A stretch of 12,411 nucleotides of DNA. Source: Conidiobolus incongruus B7586 (Eukaryota > Entomophthoromycota > Entomophthoromycetes > Entomophthorales > Conidiobolaceae). The notes under the pieces were generated by a model that saw nothing but the letters and a program-made list of their open reading frames with translations, was not told the origin of the DNA and did not search any database. Shown here piece after piece: positions 1-10,032 of this stretch; position 1 is the first letter of the stretch, and each line of letters opens with the position of its first letter. Position numbers and translations under genes: made by a program. The stretch spans positions 1 through 12,411 of the forward strand of contig JNEM01011523.1 in assembly GCA_000697335.1 (NCBI GenBank). Reading direction: 5' to 3'.

Positions 1-413
1 CAGCTAAGTATAGATCAATAACATGGAGACTGATGTCGGGCTCCTTCTTTAATAACAAACTCCGTAAAGTCGAAGATCAAGCCAGATGGTGCCCATGGAA
101 ATGCGGAGAAACTGACAGTCCTATACACCGATACATCGACTGTGAAAAAATACAAAAATTCTGGGATACTATAGCAACCATCCACGGTAACAAACTGGTC
201 AGAAGAGTACCATCTCTACTTCGAAAAGACTTAAGAAAACCAGCATTACCCCCAATTAATTCATTACACTTTAATCAAGCAATATTCTACATTCATTCTC
301 TTTATCTGCAAACCATCTTCACAGAAACACCAATAACACCCCCATCAGAAGAAGACGCAAGAAAATGTTTTAGACAAGAAATTACTCAAAATCCGATAGA
401 TATCGTTACGTAA
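1..413 (+). CDS. LINE reverse transcriptase, C-terminal fragment with zinc-knuckle region (5' end outside window)
   Basis: The frame is already open at base 3 and runs to a TAA at 411-413, so this is the last ~136 residues of a longer ORF that enters from the left. Near the start it reads SITWRLMSGSFFNNKL, followed by WCPWKCGETDSPIHRYIDC and EKIQKFW. The order CPxxC, then H, then C, then a Trp-containing end, is the pattern of the zinc-binding region found after the polymerase domain in many non-LTR retrotransposons of plants and fungi. The ATG at 33 is an internal Met, not a start. Past the stop, AT-rich sequence leads to an A8 run near 572-579, a possible 3' terminus; a target-site duplication cannot be tested without the 5' end. 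This frame is intact to its stop, unlike the heavily decayed elements at the other end of the window. The family call rests on the zinc-knuckle pattern only. Confidence 0.7.
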   Translation, partial: AKYRSITWRLMSGSFFNNKLRKVEDQARWCPWKCGETDSPIHRYIDCEKIQKFWDTIATIHGNKLVRRVPSLLRKDLRKPALPPINSLHFNQAIFYIHSLYLQTIFTETPITPPSEEDARKCFRQEITQNPIDIVT

Positions 414-628
414 TTACACGAAAAACATAACACAAGATAATGAATTCCACATTCTCTAAGCAAATAATTAATTAGCAAATTTAAATTAGTAATATATCAC
501 ACTTGTCTATCAGACGAAGTGACGGATTTATTAAGTCGATCCCATAAATTGTCGAATAAATCCTTTCCTCATAAAAAAAATTATTTCATTTGGTTGAATA
601 TTCACTATTTAATAAAAATAGATCAATA

Positions 629-1622
629 ATGGATTCAGGAAAAATACAAGAATATCAAGAAATTTTAGCCAAAGATACACCCAAGGTACCTGAATTTTGG
701 ATTAATAAATATAAGAATGAAGCTGCTAAAAATTGGTAATTTATAAAATTAATTTATTTAATTATTATTAATTTTTATTAGGGATAAATTCTATCAAAGA
801 AATACTACCAATTTTTTTAAGGATAGGCATTGGATAGATAAAGAGTTCGACGATTTTACAAATAGTATTAAGGATACTAATCAAAAAACTGTAATTTATA
901 TTTATTCAATTACAAAATATATTGTTGATATAAAGATTTAGATCGCTTTTGAAATGGGATGTGGTGTTGGTAACTTTATTTACCCAGTATTGAGGGATCA
1001 TCCCAATATTTTCATGCACGCTTGCGATTTTTCCAAGAGGGCTATCGAATTTGTCAAAGTAAACATTATCTAATATATATCATTGATTCAAATTTATTTA
1101 TTCTAATTAGCAACATGAAGATTATTCACCAGAAAGATGCCATCCTTTCGTATGTGACTTAACGCAAGATGATTTATTACAATTTATAGAACCAAACTCT
1201 GTTGATATTGCGAGTGCTATTTTTGTATTTTCTGCTATCCCTCCCGAAAAGATGGCTCAAACCGTTCAAAATATTGCCAAAGTAATCATTTTATAATATA
1301 AAAAACTTTTTATTTATGTGTTAATCATATTATTAATTAGGTCATGAAACCAGGTGGTATAATAATATTTAGAGATTACGCTAAATATGATGCAGCTCAA
1401 CTCCGCTTCAAACCAGGTAGTAAATTACAAGAATGTTTATACGTACGTCAAGACGGCACCATGGCTTACTATTTCGACCAAGCTGAATTGTTTGATTTAT
1501 TCAGTAGTAATGGGTTTGATCCTATCTGCATCGATCCCATTTATAAAGAGACAATTAATAGAAAGCAAGATTTACATATGCATAGAATATTTTTACAGGG
1601 CAAATTTATTAAGAGAGCTTAA
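629..1622 (+). CDS. METTL6: tRNA 3-methylcytidine methyltransferase, METTL6/Trm141 type (five exons)
   Basis: Exons 629-735, 782-890, 942-1058, 1111-1281 and 1341-1622 join in phase to a 261-residue protein ending in TAA. The four introns (46, 51, 52 and 59 bp) all start GTAA and end in TAG. The protein is a class I SAM-dependent methyltransferase. The N-terminus has the family signature PEFWINKYKNEAAKNWDKFY, followed by NFFKDRHW. Motif I is EMGCGVGNF (residues 76-84), the acidic SAM-ribose position lies in ACDFS (99-103), and then come CDLTQDDL (126-133), IFVFSAIPPEKM (148-159) and the post-motif KPGG...FRDY (171-181). YVRQDGT and the C-terminal RIFLQGKF are also typical. The family methylates C32 of the anticodon loop; METTL6 and S. 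pombe Trm141 act on tRNA-Ser. The length is close to METTL6 (about 280 residues), and there is no METTL2/8-style N-terminal extension. The start is the first ATG, in an AT-rich leader. The substrate (Ser rather than Thr tRNA) is inferred. Confidence 0.93.
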
Positions 1623-2024
1623 TTTTATTATCAATAGATCAATAAATTATTATATTATTATAATTTTTATATTATTTTGTATTTTTGAAATAAAAACATT
1701 AATCTTCAATCTTTTTCCAAACAATTGTTATATATTGAAATATATTTACAAACTTATTATATTTTAATAATATATAATTATTAACACAAAGCTAATATAA
1801 TGAAATATTTAACCAATTATTGCTTAATTATTTATCAATTATATAATAGATGAATTAGAAATAATGAAAAATTCATCCCATAAATTGAATTTAAAAAATG
1901 CTCTATTTACATTATAAATTGGAATCTTAACATTCATTTCAATCAATATTATTTAACTAAAACCAAATAATCATATATATTCCAATACTAATAATAATAG
2001 CTTAAAAATAAACTATAACTAAAA
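1623..2024. other. Intergenic spacer between METTL6 and ELF1
   Basis: About 400 bp of very AT-rich DNA holding the 3' end of the methyltransferase gene and the upstream region of ELF1. A second reading frame overlaps the last methyltransferase exon (to 1767), but it is a shadow running into AT-rich sequence. No RNA gene, coding exon or recognisable promoter element could be supported. Confidence 0.6.
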
Positions 2025-2648
2025 ATGGGAAAGCGTAAAAGTGCTAAAAAACCAGTTGTTAGAAGAGCTCCAACTCTACAAAAAACTTTCGATTGTGCAG
2101 TTTGTAATCATGAAAAATGTATTAATATTACCATGTAATTAAATACTATATAAATAGCTGTAATCGTTATTGATTAATATATTAGGAATATGTCTGTGAA
2201 AGTAGGATTAATCAATTGTCAATTGTGTAACGCTTCTTTTCAAGCTCCAATCAATGGTAAATATATTTATTCATAAACTATCAAATTGTGTAATAGTATA
2301 TATAATTACGAACAATTAGAATTAAGTAACGAGGTTGACGTTTATGCCGAATGGATAGACTCTTTTGAACCATCCGATCAAAATTACATTGAATCAGTGA
2401 GAAATAGTGCTCTCAAACGCGATGAAAATCCCTTCAAACCCAAAACTAAACCCTCTTCAAAACCCAAACCTTCATCAAGAGAAGCTCCTAAATCCGAATC
2501 CAAACCAGTTAAATCATCATCTACGAGAAATAATCGTATTCTTGATTCTGATGGTGACGAAGAGGAAGCAGAGAACCAGCAACAACAGCAATTTGTGGAT
2601 GAAGAAGAGTATAGCGATAGGGAATTGTTTGGTTCTGATGATGATTAA
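2025..2648 (+). CDS. ELF1: Transcription elongation factor Elf1 (three exons)
   Basis: Exons 2025-2134, 2186-2256 and 2320-2648 give a 169-residue protein. It starts MGKRKSAKKP, the basic N-terminus typical of Elf1. A four-Cys zinc ribbon follows: CAVCNHEKC (C24, C27) and CQLCNASFQAPI (C48, C51). Then comes the conserved block EVDVYAEWID (65-74). Elf1 binds elongating RNA polymerase II together with Spt4/5, helps passage through nucleosomes, and supports transcription-coupled repair. After the core there is a Lys/Pro/Ser-rich stretch and then an acidic tail with a Gln run, as in fungal Elf1; animal ELOF1 stops soon after the core. The introns are 51 and 63 bp. The second acceptor was set at 2319 because this restores phase and aligns FQAPI-NELS-NEVDVY residue for residue with the family; the earlier AG at 2296 breaks the frame. 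An open frame also runs back upstream of 2320, but that part is intron. Confidence 0.94.
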
Positions 2649-3524
2649 ATTTTGATAAAATTCTTCTCAATCAAATTTATTTTTAAATGTTTTTAAAATT
2701 ATTTTAAGCTTTATTGCTATTATTGGACTATAATATTAGATATTATTTTCAACTACACTTTTAAAATTTCAGTCACTATATAAAGTTTGTAATCTTTGAT
2801 GAACCACTTTAATTTATCCAAAGATCATTTTAAATTTTGGCTATAATTCTATAAAAATAATAAATATTTCTGATGAATCTTAGATATGAAAAAATAAGTT
2901 GCCCACAGACGGTTTTGGACCAGTGATTTTCTGTATACAACACAGATACGATACCATTTGGTAATGAAGGTTATCTTTTTTACCTTGATCTCTCTCATTC
3001 TGTTTTTAAATTGTTTGATATGAATTTTTTTGAATATATTGATTAACAATTATCTCTGTAAAAAATCATCTTTATAAATATAATGATTGGATAAAATGAT
3101 TTCCATAAATGACAGTATACCAATTAAATATACTTTATTAATCAATCTTGCTATTTTATATTCGATATTTAGATATTTGTCAATACTAGAAAAATATGTT
3201 ATGTTTTTTGTTATATGAAAATAATTCCAATTAAGTTCAGTATACATATTATATCATTATTTAATAATAAAAAACTATAATTTTCAATTAAATAAAAATT
3301 TGTTGAAATAATTGAAATATAATTTTATTTATTTTTGAAAGGTGAGTGATTAAATTGAGAACAAATCAGAGATTAAAATTAATCCAGTTGTTAAACATAC
3401 GAGAAAGAAAAATGATAAAAAAAGTTTATAATCCAAAACCATTAGTATAAAACAGTTAACAGGAGTGAAATATAATTAGATGAACAAATTTTAATATCGA
3501 AAAATGATAAATATTCTAAGCAAA
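2649..3524. other. AT-rich spacer between the convergent ELF1 and UBP12-like genes
   Basis: The two flanking genes end facing each other, so this stretch should hold two 3' untranslated regions. Most of it is very AT-rich. A GC-richer island at about 2880-3010 is open in several frames on both strands. On the minus strand it can be read as two short exons (2984-2998 and 2880-2930) around a 53-bp GT-AG intron, ending in KITGPKPSVGNLFFHI. I do not recognise this sequence, and so short a stretch may be coincidence. Two minus-strand frames (2849-3049 and 3050-3247) and a 30-codon hydrophobic frame (3350-3442) also exist, but they look like chance. No tRNA, snRNA or snoRNA could be supported. Confidence 0.5.
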
Positions 3525-6500
3525 TTATAAAGGTTCCAGATTGGAATCCATTGGGGAATTATCCGAAACTGACATTCTGTCAGAATTGGCTTGGGGCAAT
3601 GGACTAGAATTATCTCTAGAAATACTCATGGTAGTTGATAAGCTGGGATTTAGCGTGACGGTAGTGTCAACAATGGGGGACGAGCCATCTAAGCTTTTAA
3701 GCGTGGGAAAAGCTGGAGGATTAAAGTTGCGGAGTTGGTAGAAGAGCAAGTAGGCAGCAGAAGTTTTGACTTCTTCGGGTTCGACGGGAGTGACGCGTGA
3801 GTCGTCGAAGCAGTACCACTGATCCTGCTCAAAGTTCTTTGCGTAAGCGGTGTAGTGACCACCTCCCAAGCCTCCAAAATGGTTGGATACTGCGTAAAGA
3901 TCGTAGATCAATCGTGGTTGATCGGGGTTCAATTGGAAGGATTGGACATAATCAGTAAGATCCAAATCGGTAATGGGGAAATCGATCAAAGCATCAATTT
4001 TATCTCGTAAGTATCCTGCTTGTGAGAATCTCTTCAAATGCACAACTAGAATACCTGGAAGACTCCAAAGATCGAATTTTTTAGTGGCTTGTTGATGTTC
4101 CTTGCACTTGGGACAATACCATAAATCATGCTGTCCAAGTTCCTCTTCTTTAAGGAATTCGTCAATACAGTCCTCCAAAGAAATGTGTTTTGTTCTTTTC
4201 CTTGGCTGACTATGGCTGGAATTGATTGCTGGATTACCTGGATTGATTAATGGACTGTCTGTATTCTGCTCAGTGCCTATTTGAGGTGATGTTTCGCCAT
4301 TGCTGCCAGAAACTGGTGGCAAACTCTCAATTTCTGTATTATCGTCTGAGGGTGATGTAAAGGTAACTGAAAGTTTCCTTTGTAAGTGTCTAGGGATAAC
4401 CAGATCAACATTCTTAGGGAGTTGAACTCCTTCAAAGTGCTCGGGCCTCAAATAATCATAGTGATTCCATTGTTCAATTCCTTGCTTTCCAGGAAGTGGA
4501 AATCTGGGTTCTTGTTTGGGTGAGGATTGGTCAAAACTGGATTTATGGCCAAATATTTGCCTCATAGCAAGAGGATCCCAAAGAGCGAGAATATTACTTT
4601 CATTTTTAAACAAAGGAACTGCAGAGGGGGAGCCATTTGGAATTGATGGCTCACCTAGTTGAGAACCTATGTCTTCTAATTTTTCGAAATTAAATTGGTT
4701 TTTTAATTGATACCTTGAAAATTGACTTTCAATCTGCTGTTTAAGCTGGAATGGAAGTTTAGGAGCTGGAATTGAATTAGATTCTGAAGATTTATCTTCT
4801 GATTGGGTTGTAATATTATTAGATTCTGATGAAATAGCTTCATTGGTAGAATTAGAATCTTCAACTGGTGGAGTGGAAATTGTATCATCACTATCTTCAG
4901 GCTGGGCAATGGATTCTTCAAACAAGTTTTTAATTTGCTGAATATCGTAATTGGTGTAACGTTGAATGGATTCCAAAACATTTTCATAAATTGCACTCAC
5001 TGAAGATGAGTCGTTTAAGTCCATAGAAATTAATGAAGGAACACCAAAATAGCTCAGAGAATTGTTAGGTTTCTTTGCAAAAGCATTGACCAAGTAGAAT
5101 GAAATGATTTTAGAGTGAGTAACCAATGGTGCCTTTTCGTATACATAAATTTCATCATTAGTACCAATAGTTGAAACCACATTGTGGTCAGAAAGAGTTT
5201 CATGGACTTTGGATTGGAAAACATCACATACATAAAGTTGACGATAGTCGATTTTGAGAATAGTGGCAAGAATGTTTTTCAACTCATAAATACTTGAGGA
5301 TGATGGTAGTGACAAGTCAATTTTGATATTGGATTTGTATCCTGTGGTTGATTTAATATGAGGAACAAAGATGAGGTGAAGATCGGATTTTTGAACAATG
5401 GGCAATGGAAGTGTCAAGTACATGAATGGATCGAAAGTCACAGAAATATGGTCACAAGTGGGGCATAATAAAGTAGATTTGTACATTCCTTGGAATAAGT
5501 CTACAATAATGCTATCGTTTCTCCTCTTATGCAGAGTCCATCTCTCCTCAGCTACAATAGCATCTGGTCTACCATCAGAATTGGGAAGATCTATATATGG
5601 CTTATCTTTGATACGATTCAAGTCTTCATGTAGGCCGTCAAAAAGAAAAGCCAAAAACTCCTGACTATCGTGTTGTCTATATCCTAGAAATTGAGGTGCA
5701 AATTTACCAATGATAGCTTTGAATCTAGCTGGAGAGATAACAGACTTTCCCTGAGTCCAAATTTCGTGAATTAGTTTACCATAAGCTTCAGCAACTAGAC
5801 CTCCCATTCCTAAGGGGTTATTTTTATTGATTTCTAATACGTATGCATTTTGTAAAAAGTATTCCGTAAGAATTTGTGTATTGCTAAGACATTGTAAAGC
5901 AGAGTTCATAAAGCATGTGTTACCAAGATTGGATAAACCAACAACGCCTCTTTTGCCATCACCATTGGATTGATAGAATGGGACAACGCTAGAACTCAAG
6001 TTTATATCTGGGCTTGGGCTAACTTCTGGAGATGGTTGAAAACCAATGTTATCAGATTCAAAAAGATTATTATTGAAATCCTCGAGAAGATCAGTTTCGT
6101 CGTTATCCTTATCAATTTCCAAATTAGAAAAATTAGTAAAATCGTTACCCCAACTAGCGATATTAGTATCGCTACTAGTATCTTTGACTATGAAGCCTTT
6201 GGCGTTCAGATAGCCCGCTTCATCTATGGTCATCTTTTCCACTGGGTGATCAAAATTTGTAGTTGTCTCATCAATCAAGCACTCAATAATAGGAGTTTCT
6301 GTTGTGGAATCAATTTGGAAAAGTTCTAGAATTTTCTGGAAAAGGTCATCAGTTAAAGTAGTACGTTCGCATGCTATTATGAATTTAGGATCTTCAGCAG
6401 TAGAACCAGAATAAATCTTGAAGCAAGGTGGATTCAAATCGATGCTCAGATTTTGAGATTTCGGATCTAAAATACATTTCCTGTAAATAGGTGTCTTAAT

Positions 6501-6860
6501 ATCAATTAATTTTTCTAATTGTTGAAATTCGGATAGCGGTAATAATATAAAAGCATCAAATTGAACATCAGATCTTAAAGGTTGAAAATCGAATTCGTCA
6601 GTAATATAATTAACTTTAATAGAATCTACTAGAAAGGATTGGTCTAATAATAAAGATTCAAAATCTTCATTTCCTTCATAAAAACCTTCAACTAGAGACT
6701 CCCACCAATTTTTGTCAATAAGAGCATATATACTATCTTTGACTAAAGGCTTCCCAACAGCGTCCAAAACTTGTTTGAATATTTCATTCTTATTTAGTTC
6801 TTAATAAACATACTTAGTGATTATTTAATCAAGTAAAATTGATATGAATTTACCTGACAT
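3525..6860 (-). CDS. UBP12: Ubiquitin carboxyl-terminal hydrolase, UBP12/USP4/USP15 class (two exons)
   Basis: A 1093-residue cysteine protease that removes ubiquitin from proteins. The main exon, 6799-3525, has no in-frame ATG before the conserved N-terminus. A 7-nt exon ATGTCAG (6860-6854) spliced over a 54-bp intron (6853-6800) supplies MSELNKNEIFKQV in phase. Domains in order: a DUSP domain (about 5-115, with YALIDKNWW), a probable first ubiquitin-like domain (about 118-170), an acidic linker, then the USP core. The Cys box GLSNLGNTCFMNSALQC places the nucleophile at C298. Next are GYRQHDSQEFLAF, RRNDSIIVDLFQG and CPTC (C448, C451). About 450 residues then split the core; they contain a second ubiquitin-like fold (about 475-558) and a Ser/acidic low-complexity tract. 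The core resumes with YCPKC (C898, C901), LVVHLKRF, GGGHYTAYA (H984) and CFDDS (D1001). The catalytic triad and all four zinc Cys are present. The Ser/Pro-rich tail is disordered. Yeast Ubp12 acts on the mitofusin Fzo1 among other substrates; the substrate here is unknown. Confidence 0.93.
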
Positions 6861-7017
6861 ATATAATAAAAAATATTAAAAAATTCAAATGGCTTTATTA
6901 CTATTAGATATAAGAAATGATTATTAATAAAAGAGCAATTTTATTTTATATTAATGATTTAAAAACGTAATCTGATTCTTTTCCAATATTTAATTCATTC
7001 AATAAACGTTAGTTAAC
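6861..7017. promoter_or_regulatory. Upstream region of the UBP12-like gene
   Basis: About 157 bp separate the putative UBP12 ATG from the stop of the decayed reading frame at 7018-7188 on the same strand. It must hold the 5' leader and at least part of the promoter. The sequence is AT-rich. No TATA box or factor site could be distinguished from the background composition. Confidence 0.3.
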
Positions 7018-7188
7018 TTATGGTTTGGTAATCAATAAGCTAAATTCGATCAAATCGCTAGCTTCATTAATGCCAAATGGATATCTCACTGGCCAATTTT
7101 TACCCCATTCTAATTTCTATTGTAATTCTTTGAGTCTAATTAATTATGTGAGACATTCTTTAATTGCCTTATAATATTGGTCTAACAT
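7018..7188 (-). pseudogene. Small decayed reading frame of unknown function
   Basis: A 57-codon frame running from an ATG (7188-7186) to a TAA (7020-7018) stands out from the surrounding AT-rich DNA. Its composition is plainly protein-like. The first half reads as an amphipathic helix (LDQYYKAIKECL, LIRLKEL), and the second half contains KNWPVRYPFGINEASD and ends LIEFSLLITKP. Two stop codons interrupt it, one TAA and one TAG, both in the helical part where Gln would be unremarkable, so C-to-T change is a natural explanation. There is no GTAA donor between them that would let an intron remove both. I do not recognise the family. It could be a small host gene killed by mutation spreading from nearby repeats, or the last part of a larger lost gene. 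The same-strand UBP12-like gene starts about 160 bp downstream. Confidence 0.4.
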
Positions 7189-7620
7189 TAAAAATTTATA
7201 TTTTTAATTATAGTTTTCTATATTATATAATTTCTTTGTATTTTTATTAGTAATAAAAATAAATTTTTAGAATATAATGATTATACTACAATTGGTATGA
7301 TTAAATTGAAATTATATCTAATTGATTATTAATTATTAATAAAAACAAATATTTCAATATAAAAAAATTATAATAATATTTTGGATTTCAATTTATATAA
7401 AATATCTTTTAATCACTAAATATTAATTATAATTATATAAAATTAGAATTTTATAAACACTAATATTCTGCAATTTTATGCTTAGTAATGATTTAGTATA
7501 TAAATTAAGATTCAAAACATTTTGATAAAATTTCAATATATTTTCTCTGATAATACCTATCAAAAATTTTGATTTAACTATTAATAAGCTTATTTATCGT
7601 CAATATTTTGGACTAAATAA

Positions 7621-7920
7621 CTGGTTACCAAGGTAGTAACTCGCCCGACCAACTTCATCTCACCATTTATACTTTATGGAGTTATAGCACCGGAATATCT
7701 GCCACACCACTTTAAGGTCTCATTTTTCTGAAGACCTTATACACTTCGTTATACTACTTACGGACAACAAATAGTCTATAAAAGAACCATTGTCGGAATG
7801 CATTTTCATCATCACTTTTGGTCTTCTGTGAAGCCTATTAAACCCTTAACATTCTCTAATAAAGCACCTAAACCCAGACTACCAAAAAAACCACGAACAA
7901 ACCACTCACTTCCCTATTAA
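7621..7920 (+). pseudogene. Coding-like island, origin unknown
   Basis: A 100-codon plus-strand frame bounded by TAA on both sides, with one interruption, in a GC-richer block. It includes NFISPFILYGVIAPEYLPHH and ends in a basic, Pro-rich stretch (KAPKPRLPKKPR). Minus-strand frames over the same block are also partly open, so even the coding strand is uncertain. I do not recognise it. It may be a relic of a mobile element, given the transposon nearby. Confidence 0.2.
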
Positions 7921-9162
7921 CAACGTCCTACAAGTAATAGATAGAACCACATAGCAATGATATTGGGCAACTGAACAATATTTTCTGTATAAAATTAGTA
8001 TTAACTTTAGGTTTATATTTTATAAACTATTTTACAAATAATTTCCAAAAAAATTTATTTTGAATTTATAGTTTTTTAAACTTTGAATTAATCTTGTAAT
8101 GTAAAAATAGTAAGACTTCTAAGTCACAATCAATTGCTCAAACGGTCTCATACACAACCCTTTAAATCTGATTTATAAATATATGCATAAAATCAGTGCA
8201 TAATTTTTGCCATATTTGTAATGATTCAAATTATATTTACAATCCTTGAATATCAAATATGCAATATTTAAGATTTCATTTTTTGGTAAATTATTATAAA
8301 ATATAATTATAAATATATATATTTCCTTGTAAAATATAGTATATTACCTTTTTCGAATAATATTGAACAATATTTTGATAATTAATAAAGTTTTTTACTT
8401 GGAATAATAAATAAGCTTGAAACAAATTGCTTGAATTCTAATAAAATTTAGATTATATTATATTTTGAGTTGTAAATCAATTTTTATTTTGATACTTGCT
8501 TTCACTCAGCTAGTAATAAATCTTTAATCAATTTCCGATACTTGAATTATATATTTTGATCATTTTTTTATATAGGTTCAGTATAGACGATTTGATTCCA
8601 AATATTTTGAGATGTTGAATATTTATTTTAAATAGCTATTTTCATAAACTTTTTGCTAGATATTAGTTATGAATGATTTTATAGAAATATAATATTTTAT
8701 ATAGAATATAATAAAATTCACATTAAAAATTTGCGAATTTGTGCCAAATTCCTGAAAATATGTGTATAAGATATTTTATTGAATTTTTTCAAATATACCT
8801 TTCAAGGTATTAATTTTAATTTTAAATATATCTGTTAAAATGTTTGAGATCATCATTAATTAAAACGTTCTAATTTTTGAGGATAATTAATAACATCAAT
8901 TTAACAAGATACTAATATCTAAATTTAAAGTTCAATTATGAAATTTTGATAATTTAAAATTGGTTAAAATATTTAATGTATAATGAATTTTTAATAGCAT
9001 TCAAACCTTAAATATAAATACAAATACACTAGCAAATATTAGTAATATATTTCCAGTTTATTGTAAATAATATATAATTATATTAAATTTTTATATTACA
9101 CATAAACTATGAATTTAAAGAAAAAAAATCAAAATTACTAAATTTTATACTAATTCATATCA

Positions 9163-9609
9163 AATCAATAATTAATAAGATTATATTATTACGAGACACG
9201 GTTATATACTCTTATCAAGGATACTTACATTTACTTAATCTTATCATCATTCATCTCTCGCATAAACATTCGATTTCTCTTCATTCGCTAATCAGTTATT
9301 AAATCAAGTCACAGCAATAACTCCAAAGTCATTTTACCTGATTTAAATTATGAAAACACGGAATTTGGATAATTCATAGGAGATCACCCCAATCTAGGTT
9401 TTTCCCGCTATTTGATTTAGTCAATAAAACTCCTTTTCGATCTATCCTATGGCCGAATACTCCGATCACCCCCTTAGTTAATTTTGGCCATGGCGCTACT
9501 TCCTCGAGTAATGTTAATATTATTGCAGTATATATTTGTCATTAAGTTGCTGGTAGCTTATCAACAACATCAAATAATCAACTCTTTTAATTCGATCCTT
9601 ATATTCTAA
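9163..9609 (+). pseudogene. Coding-like island, origin unknown
   Basis: A plus-strand frame of about 149 codons that stays open except for about four stops, far fewer than the surrounding composition would give, ending at a TAA (9607-9609). Recognisably protein-like stretches include VILPDLNYENTEFG and SIKLLFDLSYGRILRSP, followed by a hydrophobic segment (LAMALLPRVMLILLQYIFVI). The minus strand is also partly open here. No family was recognised; a decayed mobile element or a lost host gene are both possible. Confidence 0.2.
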
Positions 9610-9930
9610 TTTTATTACTTATTATTCAATTTTTTAAATTTGTTTCATTTTATACTTTTAGACAAATGAACTTTGGAATATTTCGACAATTTGGCAATGA
9701 ATAGCTATATCTGAAAAAAATTTTGTATAATTAAAATTCGCACTGATACATTTCTTATATATGTGTCATAATAGATTTATTTTCTCTTCATACAGTGCAG
9801 CTATTCCAGGTTTTTTATATCTTTTTCATTTAAATTATTGATATCAATTTATTCAAATTAATATCAATTATTATTATAATTAATAGGGAATAATCTGGTA
9901 AATCACACAACAAACTACAATTACCACACT

Positions 9931-10032
9931 TTATTGAGAAGTCACTTTGGGAGTCACCTTCTTCATAATTTGGTTGATTATGTTGCCTTCTGAGGGAAAC
10001 TTGCTCTTATCCAAAAGAGTCAATAATAAAAT
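9931..10032 (-). pseudogene. Short coding-like island, possible C-terminal remnant
   Basis: A minus-strand frame of 33 codons reads TLLDKSKFPSEGNIINQIMK, then KKVTPKVTSQ, and ends in TAA at 9933-9931. It has the look of a protein C-terminus. Beyond 10033 the same frame continues in a protein-like way to about 10120 but with interruptions. A second minus-strand frame is open over the same bases, so the frame choice is not secure. Not recognised. Confidence 0.2.

Noticed and set aside
1387-1767. 126-codon plus-strand frame overlapping the last METTL6 exon
   Set aside because: It is a shadow in another phase of a clearly conserved exon and then runs through AT-rich spacer.
3096-3218. 40-residue hydrophobic plus-strand frame
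   Set aside because: Short, AT-driven composition, overlaps another equally weak frame on the other strand.
2849-3247. Two adjacent minus-strand frames as one small gene
   Set aside because: Only about 65 codons each, separated by a stop, with low-complexity AT-driven composition in the upstream one and no recognisable motif.
3338-3352. Solo copy of the transposon inner repeat (AAGGTGAGT)
   Set aside because: Only about 10 bases match, with no element structure around it; chance is adequate.
3350-3442. 30-residue hydrophobic peptide on the minus strand just beyond the UBP12 stop
   Set aside because: T-rich DNA readily gives short hydrophobic frames; there is no match to a known small membrane protein.
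6765-6767. TTG start for the UBP12-like protein
   Set aside because: It is only a near-start codon inside the open frame; the coding sequence continues upstream to a good splice acceptor and an ATG exon.
7610-7990. Retroelement integrase in the minus strand of the island, suggested by a short SDNG-like string
   Set aside because: A single four-residue match in one of several partly open frames, without the expected zinc-binding region or other catalytic motifs around it.
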